Origin: Serinibacter arcticus
Lineage (GTDB): Bacteria > Actinomycetota > Actinomycetes > Actinomycetales > Beutenbergiaceae
Length of the DNA: 64,000 nt
Assembly: GCF_004786095.1 (NCBI RefSeq)
Contig: NZ_RHPJ01000002.1
Location: forward strand, 1 to 64,000
Direction of reading: 5' to 3'
The translations under genes and the position numbers were made by a program. The notes below the pieces were generated by a model. The model saw only the letters and a list, made by a program, of their open reading frames with translations. It was not told where the DNA came from and did no database searches. Below, one piece after another: positions 1 to 9,106 of this stretch. Position 1 is the first letter of the stretch, and each line of letters begins with the position of its first letter.

Positions 1-3000
1 AGAACTGCGTGGCCGGGGTGATGTCCGTGAAGGGCGAGGTCGTCGGAGCGGTGAACTCCGGCTCCTCGGCCATCCGGTACAGGAACGCGGCCATCGCGTC
101 ACGGTTGATCGGCTCCAGCGGGCGGAACGAGGAGGTTCCGTCGCCGTTGGCCCAACCGGTGGAGATCTCCTCGGCGTGCAGCCAGGCGATCTCCTTGTAG
201 AACTGGTTGTCCGTGCTCACGTCGCTGAACGGGGAGACCGTCGGCGGGGTGAACTCGGGCGAGTTGGCCTGGCGGTAGAGGAACGCCGCCATGGCGTCAC
301 GGGCGATCGGGGTCAGGGGGCGGTACTCGCGTCCGTCCTCGGTCTCCCAACCGGTGGAGATGCCGTTCTCGAACAACCACGAGATGTCCTCGAAGAACAG
401 GGTCCCGATCGGAACGTCGGTGAACGGCACCGGCGTGGGGTCTCCTGCCTCGATGCCCGTGAGGTACTCGAAGCCCTCGGCCGCGAAGGAGTCGTCGGCC
501 GGGGAGCCGTCGTACTCCATCACGTAGAGCTCGACCCCGACCTCCTGCGCCTTGGCCAGGATGGCCTCGAGCTCCACGTCGCCGTCACCGAGGTTGGTGA
601 AGACCGGACGCGGCTGCTCCTCGGTGCCACCGAGGTTGGTGGCGTCCTTGACGTGCAGCAGGTCGATCCGCTCACCGTGCTCGGCGAGCAGGTCCACGAC
701 GTCGACGCCCGCGTGGGCGGCCCAGGCGATGTCCACCTGGAACGTCACGAGCTCGGGGTCGGTCTCCATGACGAGGATCTCCCACGCCGACCGGGTCTCT
801 CCCTCGTGCTCGTACGTCGTGGTGAACTCGCCGTCGTGGTTGTGACCGAAGAACTTTCCGGTCCCGTTCGCCACCGACAGCGCGCCCAGACGATCCATCG
901 TGTCGGCCGTGGCCAGCACGTCCTCGTACGACGTGATCCCCGGGGCCGCGAACCCGCCGGACCCGACGTACCGCTGGCCCAGCGTCTTGACGTAGGCCAG
1001 GGTGTCGGCGAACGTCGCCTCCTCCACGCTGTAGTGCGAGGTGGGGATCGCGAACCCGTAGGAGTCGGCCAGCGCCCGGAAGTCGGCCGCGGCATAGCCC
1101 CGCAGCGTCCCGCCGAAGGGCTCGATGTTCTCGAACCCGATCGTGGACAGGCGGTCCATGACCGGCACGAGGCCGTCCTGACCCACCCAGTTCACCAGCG
1201 AGTACATGCCCATGGAGACCTGCTCCGCGGGGATGTGCACCGGATCGGTGCCGCCCTCGACCTCGACGACCGAGAACGTGATCTGACCGGCCTCGCCCAC
1301 GACGCCGTCGGCGTCGGTGGCGCGGAAGTCGACCGTGTAGTCGCCCTCCTCGGTGATGTCGGTCGGGCCGGTGTAGTCGGCCCAGTCGCCACCGTTGATC
1401 GAGTACTCGACGGACTCCGCGCCCTCGTCCGCGTCGAGCACGAGGCTCGCCGGGGCGTCGTAGGCGGAGAAGTCGGCGCAGGCGATCGGTAGACCCGGCA
1501 GGACGTTCTCGTGGATCATCACCGAGAGCGGCTCCTGGCGGGCGATCCACTCGGCGCTGCCCGAGCCCGAGGCGTTCCCGTCCGCGTCGGCCACCAGGTT
1601 GCCCCGGGGGTCGGCGGGGTCGGAGGACACCCAGATCTCGTTCGGCGGCGCGGAACTGCCGGACGGGTCGTGCTTGTAGTGCCCGCCCATGGTCGAGCAG
1701 GTGCCCGCGTGGAGGTGCGAGGCCTGGCTCGAGTCGGGCTCGAGGCCCGTGGCGTCGACCGTGACGGTCGTGCCGGTGGCCGACTTCACGAGCGTCGCGG
1801 TGCCACCGATGTCATCGGCGGCTGCGGCCATCTCGTGCGAGCCGTGGTCCATGTCCTCGTGCGAGTGCGGACCCATCACGGCGTGGGAGGTGCCGAGGAC
1901 GTTGCCGTCGACGGCGGGACCCTCGGGCTCGCCGCCACCGGCCGGGAGGCCGGTGATGTACTCGAAGCCCTCGGTGGCGAAGGACTCGCCGTCCTCGGCA
2001 CGGTCGTACTCCACGGTGTAGAGCTCGACGCCGACCTCCTCCGCCTTGGCCAGGATGGCCTCCAGCGGAACGTCACCCTCACCGAGGTTGACGAAGGTCG
2101 GACCGTCGGCGGCACCGAGGTCGATCGCGTCCTTGACGTGGAGCAGCTCGACGCGGTCGCCGTGCTCCTCCAGCAGCGCCACGACGTCGACGCCCGCGTG
2201 CGCGGCCCAGGCGACGTCGAGCTGGAACGTGACGTTCTCCGCCTCGGTCCTCTCGACGAGCAGCTCCCACGCGGACAGCTCCTCCTCGGCGTGGTCCCCG
2301 GCCGGGTAGGTGGTCGTGAACTCGCTGCCGTGGTTGTGGCCGAAGAACTTGCCGACCCCGGCCTCGACCGACCGTGCCCCGAGACGGTCCATCGTCTCGG
2401 CGGTCGCGAGGGTCTCGGTCAGGGTGCCGATGCCCGGCTCGGCGAACCCGCCGGACCCGACCCAGCTCTGTCCGAGGGTCTCGACGTACGCGAGCGTGTC
2501 GTCGAAGGTGTCCTCGTCGGTGTTGTAGTGCGACGTGAGGACGCTCAGACCCAGACCGTCGGTCAGCGTCCGGAAGTCCTCGGCGGCGTACGGCTCGAGG
2601 TTCGCGCCGTACGGCTCGACGTTCTCGTAGCCGATCTCCGCGAGACGCTCGAGCACCGGCTCGAGGCCGACGTCCTCGGTCCACGGACCGAGCGAGTACA
2701 TGCCCATCGCGACCTTCTCGACGGGGATGTGGACGGGCTCGGGCTCGGGGGTGACCACCTCGGTCACACCCGGACCGTCGAAGTTCAGCGTGTCGAGCTG
2801 CAGACCGGCGGAACCGGTCACGTGGAGCGTGCCGGTGCCGGTCGGGAAGGCGATGGCCTCGCCGTCGGCGCCGGTGAAGTCGGTGTCGCTCCAGGCGTCA
2901 CCGGTGACCGTCGCGGTGGCGAAGGGCTCGGCGTCGGCCGCGTCGAAACGGAGCTCGACCGTGCCCGAACCCTGAGCGCGTGCGGAGACGCCCTCGATGC

Positions 3001-5371
3001 CCGTGAAGTTGACCGGCGTGTAGGCGAGGTGCCCACCCTCGGCGAAGACGATCTTCGCCCCGGCGTTGGCGGTGCCGTCGCTCTGACGCTCACCGTTCTC
3101 GATGACGTTCGCGTGCTCGGCCTCCTGGTTGAACACGTTCAGGACGGTCGAGAGCGTGGTGGTGGCGGGGTCGACGCCCTGCGCGCCACCGTCGGTGTAG
3201 GTGGCCACCACGACGCCGTACAGCTTCTCGGTGTCACCGTGCTCGACGGCGTCGGCCGGGGTGTCGTACACGCCCTCGCACTGGCGCGACTGCGTCACGA
3301 GCGGGTGCGCGTGCGTGTCGTGCCCGAGACCGAAGATCCAGCGCATGCGGTCGCACACGATCTGGTCGCCGTCCTCCGCGTCGGTCGCGGTGTACCGGTA
3401 CGGCACGTCGTCGCCCCACGCGAAGAATCCGCCGTCGGCGGGGTACTCGAGCGTGAGCACGGGCGCCTCGTTGCCCACGGTCACGGTGACCGTGGTCGCC
3501 GTGGACTTGCCCTGCGGGTCGGTGACGCGCAGCGTCGTGACGAACGCGCCGACCTCGTCGAACGTGTACTCGGCGGAGACACCCTCGGCGTCGAACTCGC
3601 CGTCGCGGTCGAAGTCCCACTCGTAGGTGAGCTCCTCGCCCTCGGGGTCGGAGGAGCCGGAGCCGTCGAAGGTGACGGTCACGGGTGCCTCGCTGGCCGA
3701 CGGCGGGTCCGCCGTCGCGACCGCGATCGGAGACTTGTTCTCCGGCGCGAACTCGATGCGGTACAGGCCCGCCTCCGGGTTCTGCGTGAAGAAGCCCTTG
3801 CCGTAGTCGAGCACGTACATCGCCCCGTCAGGGCCGATCTCCATGTCGATCGGACCTGACCAGCTCGGCTGCTCGTTGGTCTCGAGCGCCTCGTTGGGCA
3901 TGAAGTTCTCGATCTCGACGACCTCGCCGTCCCAGTTCGGGCCGGCCTCGGTGTCGAGGCCCTCCATGCTGATGGCCGCGACGTAGTCCTGGGAGAACTC
4001 GTACATGAACGCCTTGCCGTCCCAGTACTCCGGGAGCTGGCCCGGGTTCTCGATGGTCTCGTCGTAGCGGAAGACCGGACCACCCATGGGGCCCTGGCCG
4101 CCGTTGGGCGAGAACTCGACGAGCTCGTCGAACGGCTGGTCGCCGGGGTTGTCGCCGTAGTACAGCTGCGGCGCCGTCGCCGGCGGGAGGACCTCGAGAC
4201 CGGTGTTCCAGCGCGAGTCGTTGATCGCACCGGTCTCGCAGTCGAAGAACTCGCCCGGCGTCGCCGTCGCGAAGTCCCAGTTGTTGTAGTTCGCGTTCGG
4301 GCCGTGGCAGTACGGCCAGCCGCCGTTCAGCGCCTTGGTCGTCGACTGCCACTCCACGTAGCCCATCGGGCCGCGCGCCTCGATCGGGTCACCCGCGTCG
4401 GGCCCGTAGTCCGCCCACGTCACGGCGCCCGACTCGGGGTCGACCGCCATGCGGAACGGGTTGCGCAGACCGCCGACGTAGATCTCGGGCCGCGTCAGCT
4501 CGGTGCCCTCCTCCCAGAGGTTGCCCTCGGGGATCGTGTAGGAACCGTCCTCGGCCACCGTGACGCGCAGGATCGCTCCGCGCAGGTCGTTGGAGTTGCC
4601 GGCGCCGCGACGGGCGTCGAGCCCGGGGTTCATGCCGGGGGCGTCGTTGTTGGGCGCGAAACCGTTGGCTCCGGGGGTGCCGGCCGGGGTGTTGTCACCG
4701 GTCGTCACCAGGACGTTGCCGTCCAGGTCGAAGTCGATGTCGCCGCCGACGTGGCAGCACTGGCCGCGCTCGACGCCGACCTTGAGGATGACCTGCTCGG
4801 AGGCCATGTCGAGGGTGCGGGCCTCGAAGTCCCACTTCACGCGGGTGAGCTGGTTGTAGCCCCTCCACTGGTCCCAGTAGGTGGCCTCGTCCTCGCCCGC
4901 GGGCAGGACGGTGGGCGCGGAGCCCTCTGGCGTGCTCTCGGGGTAGTTCTCACCCTCGGCGTTGACCATCGTGGCGGGTGCGTAGAACAGGTACACCCAG
5001 CCGTTGTTCTCGAAGTCCGGGTCGAGCGCGAGGTTCTGCAGCCCGTCCTCGGAGTTGTTGTAGACGGGGACGTCCGTGATCACGTTGGTGACACCGGTGG
5101 CCGGGTCCGTGTGACGGATGATGCCGTCTCGTGCGGTGTGCAGGACCGTGAGGTCCGGCATCACCTTCAGCCCGATGGGCTCGCCGGTGTCCCCCGTGAG
5201 GAGCACACGCTCGTAGTTGGACCAGTCGAGGGCTTCCTCGTCGGTCACGTCGGCAGCGGCGACGGCTGGTGCCGCCCCGGGTGCGTCGCCGGGTGCGGCG
5301 AATGCGGCTTGCGGCAGGAGCAGCGCTCCCGCGGCGACAGCGACGACCGCTGTCCGCAGGGTGGATCTCAT
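1..5371 (-). CDS. Giant secreted SLH-anchored protein: PQQ-type sugar dehydrogenase plus two sugar-isomerase barrels (C-terminus cut by window edge)
   Basis: The ATG at 5369-5371 follows AAGGAAG by nine bases, and the frame runs 1,790 codons to the window edge without a stop. Domain order: signal peptide (residues 1-25); GSDH/sorbosone-dehydrogenase beta-propeller (about 60-540; CCHVGGDIDFD, GLRNPFRMAVD); PKD (547-632); unassigned domain (635-745); CBM6-like jelly roll (748-870); AP-endonuclease-2/xylose-isomerase barrel (875-1143); Cu/Zn-SOD-like domain (1155-1305; HLHAGTC, GGHYKHD); Ig-like module (to 1372); second barrel (1375-1638); SLH repeats of the type ISTGW...RDAMAAFLYR (1645-1705, 1706-1772, a third begun). 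Known of the families: GSDH propellers oxidise sugars with PQQ, and SLH repeats bind cell-wall polymers. I infer a surface-held protein that oxidises and rearranges sugars before uptake. It is the last visible gene of the ABC/isomerase operon. The domain calls are by eye; the substrate is unknown. Confidence 0.88.
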   Translation of the reverse strand, partial: MRSTLRTAVVAVAAGALLLPQAAFAAPGDAPGAAPAVAAADVTDEEALDWSNYERVLLTGDTGEPIGLKVMPDLTVLHTARDGIIRHTDPATGVTNVITDVPVYNNSEDGLQNLALDPDFENNGWVYLFYAPATMVNAEGENYPESTPEGSAPTVLPAGEDEATYWDQWRGYNQLTRVKWDFEARTLDMASEQVILKVGVERGQCCHVGGDIDFDLDGNVLVTTGDNTPAGTPGANGFAPNNDAPGMNPGLDARRGAGNSNDLRGAILRVTVAEDGSYTIPEGNLWEEGTELTRPEIYVGGLRNPFRMAVDPESGAVTWADYGPDAGDPIEARGPMGYVEWQSTTKALNGGWPYCHGPNANYNNWDFATATPGEFFDCETGAINDSRWNTGLEVLPPATAPQLYYGDNPGDQPFDELVEFSPNGGQGPMGGPVFRYDETIENPGQLPEYWDGKAFMYEFSQDYVAAISMEGLDTEAGPNWDGEVVEIENFMPNEALETNEQPSWSGPIDMEIGPDGAMYVLDYGKGFFTQNPEAGLYRIEFAPENKSPIAVATADPPSASEAPVTVTFDGSGSSDPEGEELTYEWDFDRDGEFDAEGVSAEYTFDEVGAFVTTLRVTDPQGKSTATTVTVTVGNEAPVLTLEYPADGGFFAWGDDVPYRYTATDAEDGDQIVCDRMRWIFGLGHDTHAHPLVTQSRQCEGVYDTPADAVEHGDTEKLYGVVVATYTDGGAQGVDPATTTLSTVLNVFNQEAEHANVIENGERQSDGTANAGAKIVFAEGGHLAYTPVNFTGIEGVSARAQGSGTVELRFDAADAEPFATATVTGDAWSDTDFTGADGEAIAFPTGTGTLHVTGSAGLQLDTLNFDGPGVTEVVTPEPEPVHIPVEKVAMGMYSLGPWTEDVGLEPVLERLAEIGYENVEPYGANLEPYAAEDFRTLTDGLGLSVLTSHYNTDEDTFDDTLAYVETLGQSWVGSGGFAEPGIGTLTETLATAETMDRLGARSVEAGVGKFFGHNHGSEFTTTYPAGDHAEEELSAWELLVERTEAENVTFQLDVAWAAHAGVDVVALLEEHGDRVELLHVKDAIDLGAADGPTFVNLGEGDVPLEAILAKAEEVGVELYTVEYDRAEDGESFATEGFEYITGLPAGGGEPEGPAVDGNVLGTSHAVMGPHSHEDMDHGSHEMAAAADDIGGTATLVKSATGTTVTVDATGLEPDSSQASHLHAGTCSTMGGHYKHDPSGSSAPPNEIWVSSDPADPRGNLVADADGNASGSGSAEWIARQEPLSVMIHENVLPGLPIACADFSAYDAPASLVLDADEGAESVEYSINGGDWADYTGPTDITEEGDYTVDFRATDADGVVGEAGQITFSVVEVEGGTDPVHIPAEQVSMGMYSLVNWVGQDGLVPVMDRLSTIGFENIEPFGGTLRGYAAADFRALADSYGFAIPTSHYSVEEATFADTLAYVKTLGQRYVGSGGFAAPGITSYEDVLATADTMDRLGALSVANGTGKFFGHNHDGEFTTTYEHEGETRSAWEILVMETDPELVTFQVDIAWAAHAGVDVVDLLAEHGERIDLLHVKDATNLGGTEEQPRPVFTNLGDGDVELEAILAKAQEVGVELYVMEYDGSPADDSFAAEGFEYLTGIEAGDPTPVPFTDVPIGTLFFEDISWLFENGISTGWETEDGREYRPLTPIARDAMAAFLYRQANSPEFTPPTVSPFSDVSTDNQFYKEIAWLHAEEISTGWANGDGTSSFRPLEPINRDAMAAFLYRMAEEPEFTAPTTSPFTDITPATQF

Positions 5372-5493
5372 CACAGTGCACTTCCTTCATCGTCGAACGT
5401 TGTGCGACGTGGTGGCCCCGGTCAGGTGGGCCCCACGGCGTAATCAGTTCGTGCGTCCTCCTCTCGTTCTGCCCCCTGCACGGTCCCGACCGC

Positions 5494-6498
5494 TCAGCGG
5501 GTCGAGAAGGCGGCGTCGAACGCGGCGTCCGACGGGTCGAAGGCGTGGGACCGCACGAACTCGAGGGCCTGGGGCGCGCCGATCAGGCGGTCCATCCCGG
5601 CGTCCTCCCACTCCACCGAGAGCGGGCCCTGGTAGCCGATCGTGTTGAGCATCCGGAACGCGTCCTCCCACGGGACGTCACCGCGTCCGGTGGAGATGAA
5701 GTCCCAGCCGCGGCGCGGGTCGGCCCACGGCAGGTGCGAGCCCAGCCGGCCGTTGCGGCCGTTGCTCAGGCGCTTCTTCGTGTCCTTGCAGTGGACGTGG
5801 TAGATGCGGTCCTTGAAGTCCCACAGGAACGACACGGGGTCGATGTCCTGCCAGACCATGTGCGAGGGGTCCCAGTTCAGGCCGAAGGACTCGCGGTGGC
5901 CGATCGCCTCGAGCGTGCGCTGCGTGGTCCAGAAGTCGTAGGCGATCTCGCTGGGGTGCGGTTCGAGCGCGAACCGCACGCCGACCTCCTCGAAGACGTC
6001 GAGGATCGGGTTCCAGCGGTCGGCGAAGTCCTGGTAACCGGCCTCGATCAGCTCGTCGGAGACGGGCGGGAACATCGCGACGTACTTCCAGATGGCCGAA
6101 CCGGTGAAGCCGGTGACGGTCTTCACGCCGAGCCGGGCTGCGGCACGCGCCGTCATCTTCAGCTCCTCGGCCGCGCGCTGACGCACGCCCTCGGCCTCGC
6201 CGTCGCCCCAGATGCGGTCGGGCAGGATGTCGCGGTGGCGCTGGTCGATCGGGTCGTCGCAGACCGCCTGGCCCTTGAGGTGGTTGGAGATCGTCCACGC
6301 CTTGAGGCCGTTGCGCTCGAGGATCGCGAGCCGGTCGGCGACGTAGTCGTCGTCCTCGGCCGCGCGCCAGACGTCGAGGTGGTCGCCCCACGAGGCGATC
6401 TCGAGACCGTCGAAGCCCCACTCGCCCGCGAGTCGCGCCACCTCCTCGAACGGCAGGTCGGCCCACTGGCCGGTGAACAGGGTGACGGGTCGGGCCAT
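5494..6498 (-). CDS. Sugar phosphate isomerase/epimerase (xylose-isomerase-like TIM barrel)
   Basis: A 334-residue cytosolic AP-endonuclease-2/xylose-isomerase-like barrel. Probable metal ligands are visible at the expected strand ends: E in LEPHPSE, D and H in [10 protein letters not shown] in HVHCKDTKK and E in SVEWED. The ATG at 6498 is chosen because GGAAGGA lies just upstream and the conserved [12 protein letters not shown] begins there; the open frame continues upstream but has no family similarity. Proteins like this one with a Gfo/Idh/MocA partner typically epimerise, isomerise or eliminate oxidised (keto) sugars. It sits 133 bases after the dehydrogenase gene, behind a strong hairpin, and 122 bases before the giant secreted protein that carries two related barrels. 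The exact substrate cannot be read from sequence. Confidence 0.93.
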   Translation of the reverse strand: MARPVTLFTGQWADLPFEEVARLAGEWGFDGLEIASWGDHLDVWRAAEDDDYVADRLAILERNGLKAWTISNHLKGQAVCDDPIDQRHRDILPDRIWGDGEAEGVRQRAAEELKMTARAAARLGVKTVTGFTGSAIWKYVAMFPPVSDELIEAGYQDFADRWNPILDVFEEVGVRFALEPHPSEIAYDFWTTQRTLEAIGHRESFGLNWDPSHMVWQDIDPVSFLWDFKDRIYHVHCKDTKKRLSNGRNGRLGSHLPWADPRRGWDFISTGRGDVPWEDAFRMLNTIGYQGPLSVEWEDAGMDRLIGAPQALEFVRSHAFDPSDAAFDAAFSTR

Positions 6499-6518
6499 GG
6501 TCGTCTTCCTTCCGGTTG

Positions 6519-6558
6519 CCCGCCGTCGGGCGCGTCGTTCGTCTGGCCCGACGGCGGG
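6519..6558 (-). other. Intra-operon hairpin (13-bp perfect stem)
   Basis: CCCGCCGTCGGGC at 6519-6531 pairs exactly with 6546-6558 around a 14-base loop, in the gap between the dehydrogenase and isomerase genes. There is no T-run. It could attenuate transcription, mark an RNA-processing site, or end a subset of transcripts, making isomerase and secreted-protein levels differ from those of the transporter. Confidence 0.6.
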
Positions 6559-6632
6559 GTCGTCCGTTGATGTCGTACGTGCGGACCTGCTGGTGGTGCG
6601 GCTGGTGGTCGTGCGTCGCGTGCGGGGGCGCG

Positions 6633-7835
6633 TCAGCGCGCCAGCGCCACGCTGCCCTCGAGGACCTTCGTCCAGGCACGGTCGCCCGAGGCGCTCGTCT
6701 CGACGGCCTCCAGCACGCGCTGGACACCGAGGGCCTGGCCGAACGTCGGGGTGGGGTCCTCGCCGTCGTGGATGGCACGGACGAGGTCGACGACCTGGTG
6801 GGTGAAGCCGTGCTCGTAACCGAGCCCGTGGCCGGGGGGCCACCACGCCGAGACGTAGGGGTGCTCCGGCTCGGTGACGACGATGCGGCGGAAGCCGTTG
6901 ACGTGGCTGTCGTCGCCCAGGTCGAGGAAGTGCAGGACGTTGAGGTCCTCGAAGTCGAAGCTGAGGGATCCGCGCGAGCCGTTGATCTCGAGGCGGATGG
7001 CGTTCTTGCGACCCGTCGCGAAGCGCGTGGCCTCGAAGGTCGCGAGGCCGCCGCCCGAGAGGTCGCCGAGGAAGACCGCGGCGTCGTCGACCGTGACGGG
7101 ACCGCGCTCCGTCCCGGCCGTGCCCGTGAAGCCGCCCGAGGCGGTCTGCACCGGGCGCTCGGTGACGAAGGTGCGCAGGGCGCCGGAGACGCTCGTCACG
7201 CGCTCGTCGCTGATGAACTGCACCAGGTCGACGATGTGCGAGCCGATGTCGCCCAGCGCGCCGGAACCCGCGAGCTTCTTGTCCAGGCGCCAGGACAGCG
7301 GCGCCTCGGGATCGACCAGCCAGTCCTGGAGGTACTGGGCGCGCACGTGGCGGATGGTGCCGATGCGGCCCTCGGCCACGAGCTGGCGGGCGAGCTGGAT
7401 GGCGGGCACGCGGCGGTAGGTGAACCCGACCATGGAGCGCACGCCCCGGGCGGCGGCTGCCTCGGCCGCGGCGGTCATGCGCTCGGCCTCGTCGATCGTG
7501 TTGGCGAGCGGCTTCTCGCACAGGACGTGCTTGCCGGCCTCGAGGGCGGCGATGGCGATCTCGGCGTGCGTGTGGCCGGGGGTGCAGATGTCGACGACGT
7601 CGACGTCGTCCCTCTCGAGCACCTCGCGCCAGTCGCTGGACGCGGACTCCCAGCCGAGCTTGTCGGCGGCGGCCTGGCTGCTGGACGCGTCACGGCCGCA
7701 GACGACGCTCATGCGCGGGGCCAGCGGGAGGTCGAACACGCGGGGGGCGGTGCGCCAGGCCTGCGAGTGGACGGCACCCATGAAGGCGTGGCCGATGAGG
7801 GCGACGCCGATCTCGGGCTTGTGCGGGTCGGTCAT
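6633..7835 (-). CDS. Gfo/Idh/MocA family NAD(P)-dependent sugar dehydrogenase
   Basis: A 400-residue oxidoreductase. An N-terminal Rossmann fold shows [14 protein letters not shown] (residues 10-25), the family Lys lies in CEKPLANT, and the C-terminal barrel has the GDIGSHIVD signature with the catalytic-type His. The family oxidises polyols, inositols or sugar hydroxyls with NAD(P)+, often making 3-keto sugars. I start at the ATG at 7835 because GGAAGGA is eight bases upstream; an in-frame ATG ten codons earlier lacks a ribosome site. It lies between the binding-protein gene and an isomerase gene, so imported substrate is probably oxidised here and then rearranged by the isomerase. Substrate not determined; inositol or a ulose are both possible. 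Confidence 0.94.
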   Translation of the reverse strand: MTDPHKPEIGVALIGHAFMGAVHSQAWRTAPRVFDLPLAPRMSVVCGRDASSSQAAADKLGWESASSDWREVLERDDVDVVDICTPGHTHAEIAIAALEAGKHVLCEKPLANTIDEAERMTAAAEAAAARGVRSMVGFTYRRVPAIQLARQLVAEGRIGTIRHVRAQYLQDWLVDPEAPLSWRLDKKLAGSGALGDIGSHIVDLVQFISDERVTSVSGALRTFVTERPVQTASGGFTGTAGTERGPVTVDDAAVFLGDLSGGGLATFEATRFATGRKNAIRLEINGSRGSLSFDFEDLNVLHFLDLGDDSHVNGFRRIVVTEPEHPYVSAWWPPGHGLGYEHGFTHQVVDLVRAIHDGEDPTPTFGQALGVQRVLEAVETSASGDRAWTKVLEGSVALAR

Positions 7836-7857
7836 GTCTGAGTCCTTCCACCGGGGT

Positions 7858-7907
7858 GGGGGCACCGCGGGGCCGGGAGACGTGCTCCCGGCACCCGCGG
7901 CGCCCCC
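7858..7907 (-). terminator. Large hairpin after the binding-protein gene (partial terminator or 3' stabiliser)
   Basis: Nested arms GGGGGC/GCCCCC, CCGCGG/CCGCGG and GCCGGGAG/CTCCCGGC close on a 5-base loop (inner stem 7872-7892). It lies 21 bases beyond the stop codon of the binding-protein gene. Hairpins here are common in ABC operons and raise binding-protein mRNA over downstream genes. Confidence 0.65.
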
Positions 7908-7928
7908 GCCGCGGTCATCGCTGGTGGA

Positions 7929-8993
7929 TCAGGACTCGAACGCGGTCGGCAGGTACTGCTCGACGTTGTCCTGCGTGACCACGGGGGCGAACAGCTGGAT
8001 CTCGCGCGGAACCTCGAACTGCACGAGGTCGCTCATGCCCTTCTGCTGGGCGAGCAGACGGGCGAGACGGACGCCGTCGGCGGCCTGCGTGGACGGGTAG
8101 ACGACCGTCGCCTGCACGACCGAGTCGCCCGACTGGATCTCGCGCATCATGTTCGCGGAGCCGGCGCCGCCGACCATGAAGAACTCGCTGCGGCCGGCGT
8201 TCTCGATGGCGGCCAGGACGCCGACGCCCTGGTCGTCGTCGTGGTTCCAGATCGCGTCGATCTGGGGAGCGGCCTGGAGCAGGCCGGCCGTGACCGACTC
8301 GCCGCCGGCGACCGTGAAGTCGGCCGCGACGCGGTTGGAGACCTCGAGGCCGCAGTCACCGAGCGCCTCGGCGAAGCCGGCGCTGCGGTCCTGCGTCAGG
8401 GGCAGGGAGTCGATGCCGGCGATCTCGGCGACGACGGCGTCGGACTGGCCCTCGAGCTGCTCGCAGATGTACTGGCCGGCGGAGACGCCCATGCCGTAGT
8501 TGTCGCCGAGCACCGTGGTGCGGGCGGCGAACGGGCTGGAGAACTCGCGGTCGACGTTGACGACCGGGATGCCGGCCTCCATCGCCTCGGTGGCGACGGC
8601 CGTCAGGGCGGCGCCGTCGAACGGGAGAACCACGATGGCGTCGACGCCGTCGTTGATGAACTGCTGGATCTGGGCGATCTGGGCGTTGACGTCGTCGGTG
8701 CCCTCGGAGAGGCGGAACTCGACGTCCTCGTAGCGGTCGGCCTCGTTCTGCGCGCCCTGCGTGATGGCGCCGATCCAGCCGTGGCCGGCGGCGGGGCCGG
8801 AGAAGCCGATCGTGACGGTCTCGCCGACCTCGTCGTTCGCGCCGCCACCGGCGGTGGACTCACCCGAGGCGCCCGGGGCGGCCTCGGTCTCGGGGGCGGG
8901 CGGCTCGTTGCCGGTGCAGGCGGTCAGGACGAGAGCGGTGGCGGCGAGGGCGCCGACGGCCATCAGGCGACGACGGGGGGTGGTGCTGAACAT
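7929..8993 (-). CDS. ABC sugar importer substrate-binding lipoprotein (ribose/RbsB type)
   Basis: A 354-residue protein with a lipoprotein signal (lipobox ALVLTAC, Cys about residue 26), a Ser/Gly/Glu-rich linker (27-55) and a Peripla_BP_4 sugar-binding fold from VTIGFSGPAAGHGW onward (DAIVVLPFDGAAL, IPVVNVDREF, WNHDDDQGVG). It captures a sugar outside the membrane for the permease and ATPase encoded just upstream. The ATG at 8993 is preceded by AAGGAGGA, the best ribosome site in this operon, fitting the need for excess binding protein. In this family the acidic residues near DDDQG often contact the sugar. The gene is followed by a large hairpin. Ligand unknown; the neighbouring dehydrogenase and isomerase suggest a cyclitol or oxidised sugar. 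Confidence 0.95.
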   Translation of the reverse strand: MFSTTPRRRLMAVGALAATALVLTACTGNEPPAPETEAAPGASGESTAGGGANDEVGETVTIGFSGPAAGHGWIGAITQGAQNEADRYEDVEFRLSEGTDDVNAQIAQIQQFINDGVDAIVVLPFDGAALTAVATEAMEAGIPVVNVDREFSSPFAARTTVLGDNYGMGVSAGQYICEQLEGQSDAVVAEIAGIDSLPLTQDRSAGFAEALGDCGLEVSNRVAADFTVAGGESVTAGLLQAAPQIDAIWNHDDDQGVGVLAAIENAGRSEFFMVGGAGSANMMREIQSGDSVVQATVVYPSTQAADGVRLARLLAQQKGMSDLVQFEVPREIQLFAPVVTQDNVEQYLPTAFES

Positions 8994-9106
8994 GCGTTCC
9001 TCCTTGAATGCAACGGGTGTGTGGCGGGAGCCACGGGTGGTGCTTGTGGAGCGGGAGATCGGACGGGGGTGGAGCTGATCGGGATGAGGGCGACGCCGGG
9101 GCGCCG

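Noticed and set aside
176-5443. Long + strand open frames (for example 176-1492, 1511-3859, 4304-5443)
   Set aside because: They are shadows of the minus-strand giant gene: they translate to Arg/Val/Leu/Gly-rich sequence with no family likeness, while the minus frame shows clear domains.
6516-7841. A 441-residue + strand frame over the dehydrogenase gene
   Set aside because: Composition is that of a GC-rich shadow; the opposite strand encodes an intact Gfo/Idh/MocA protein.
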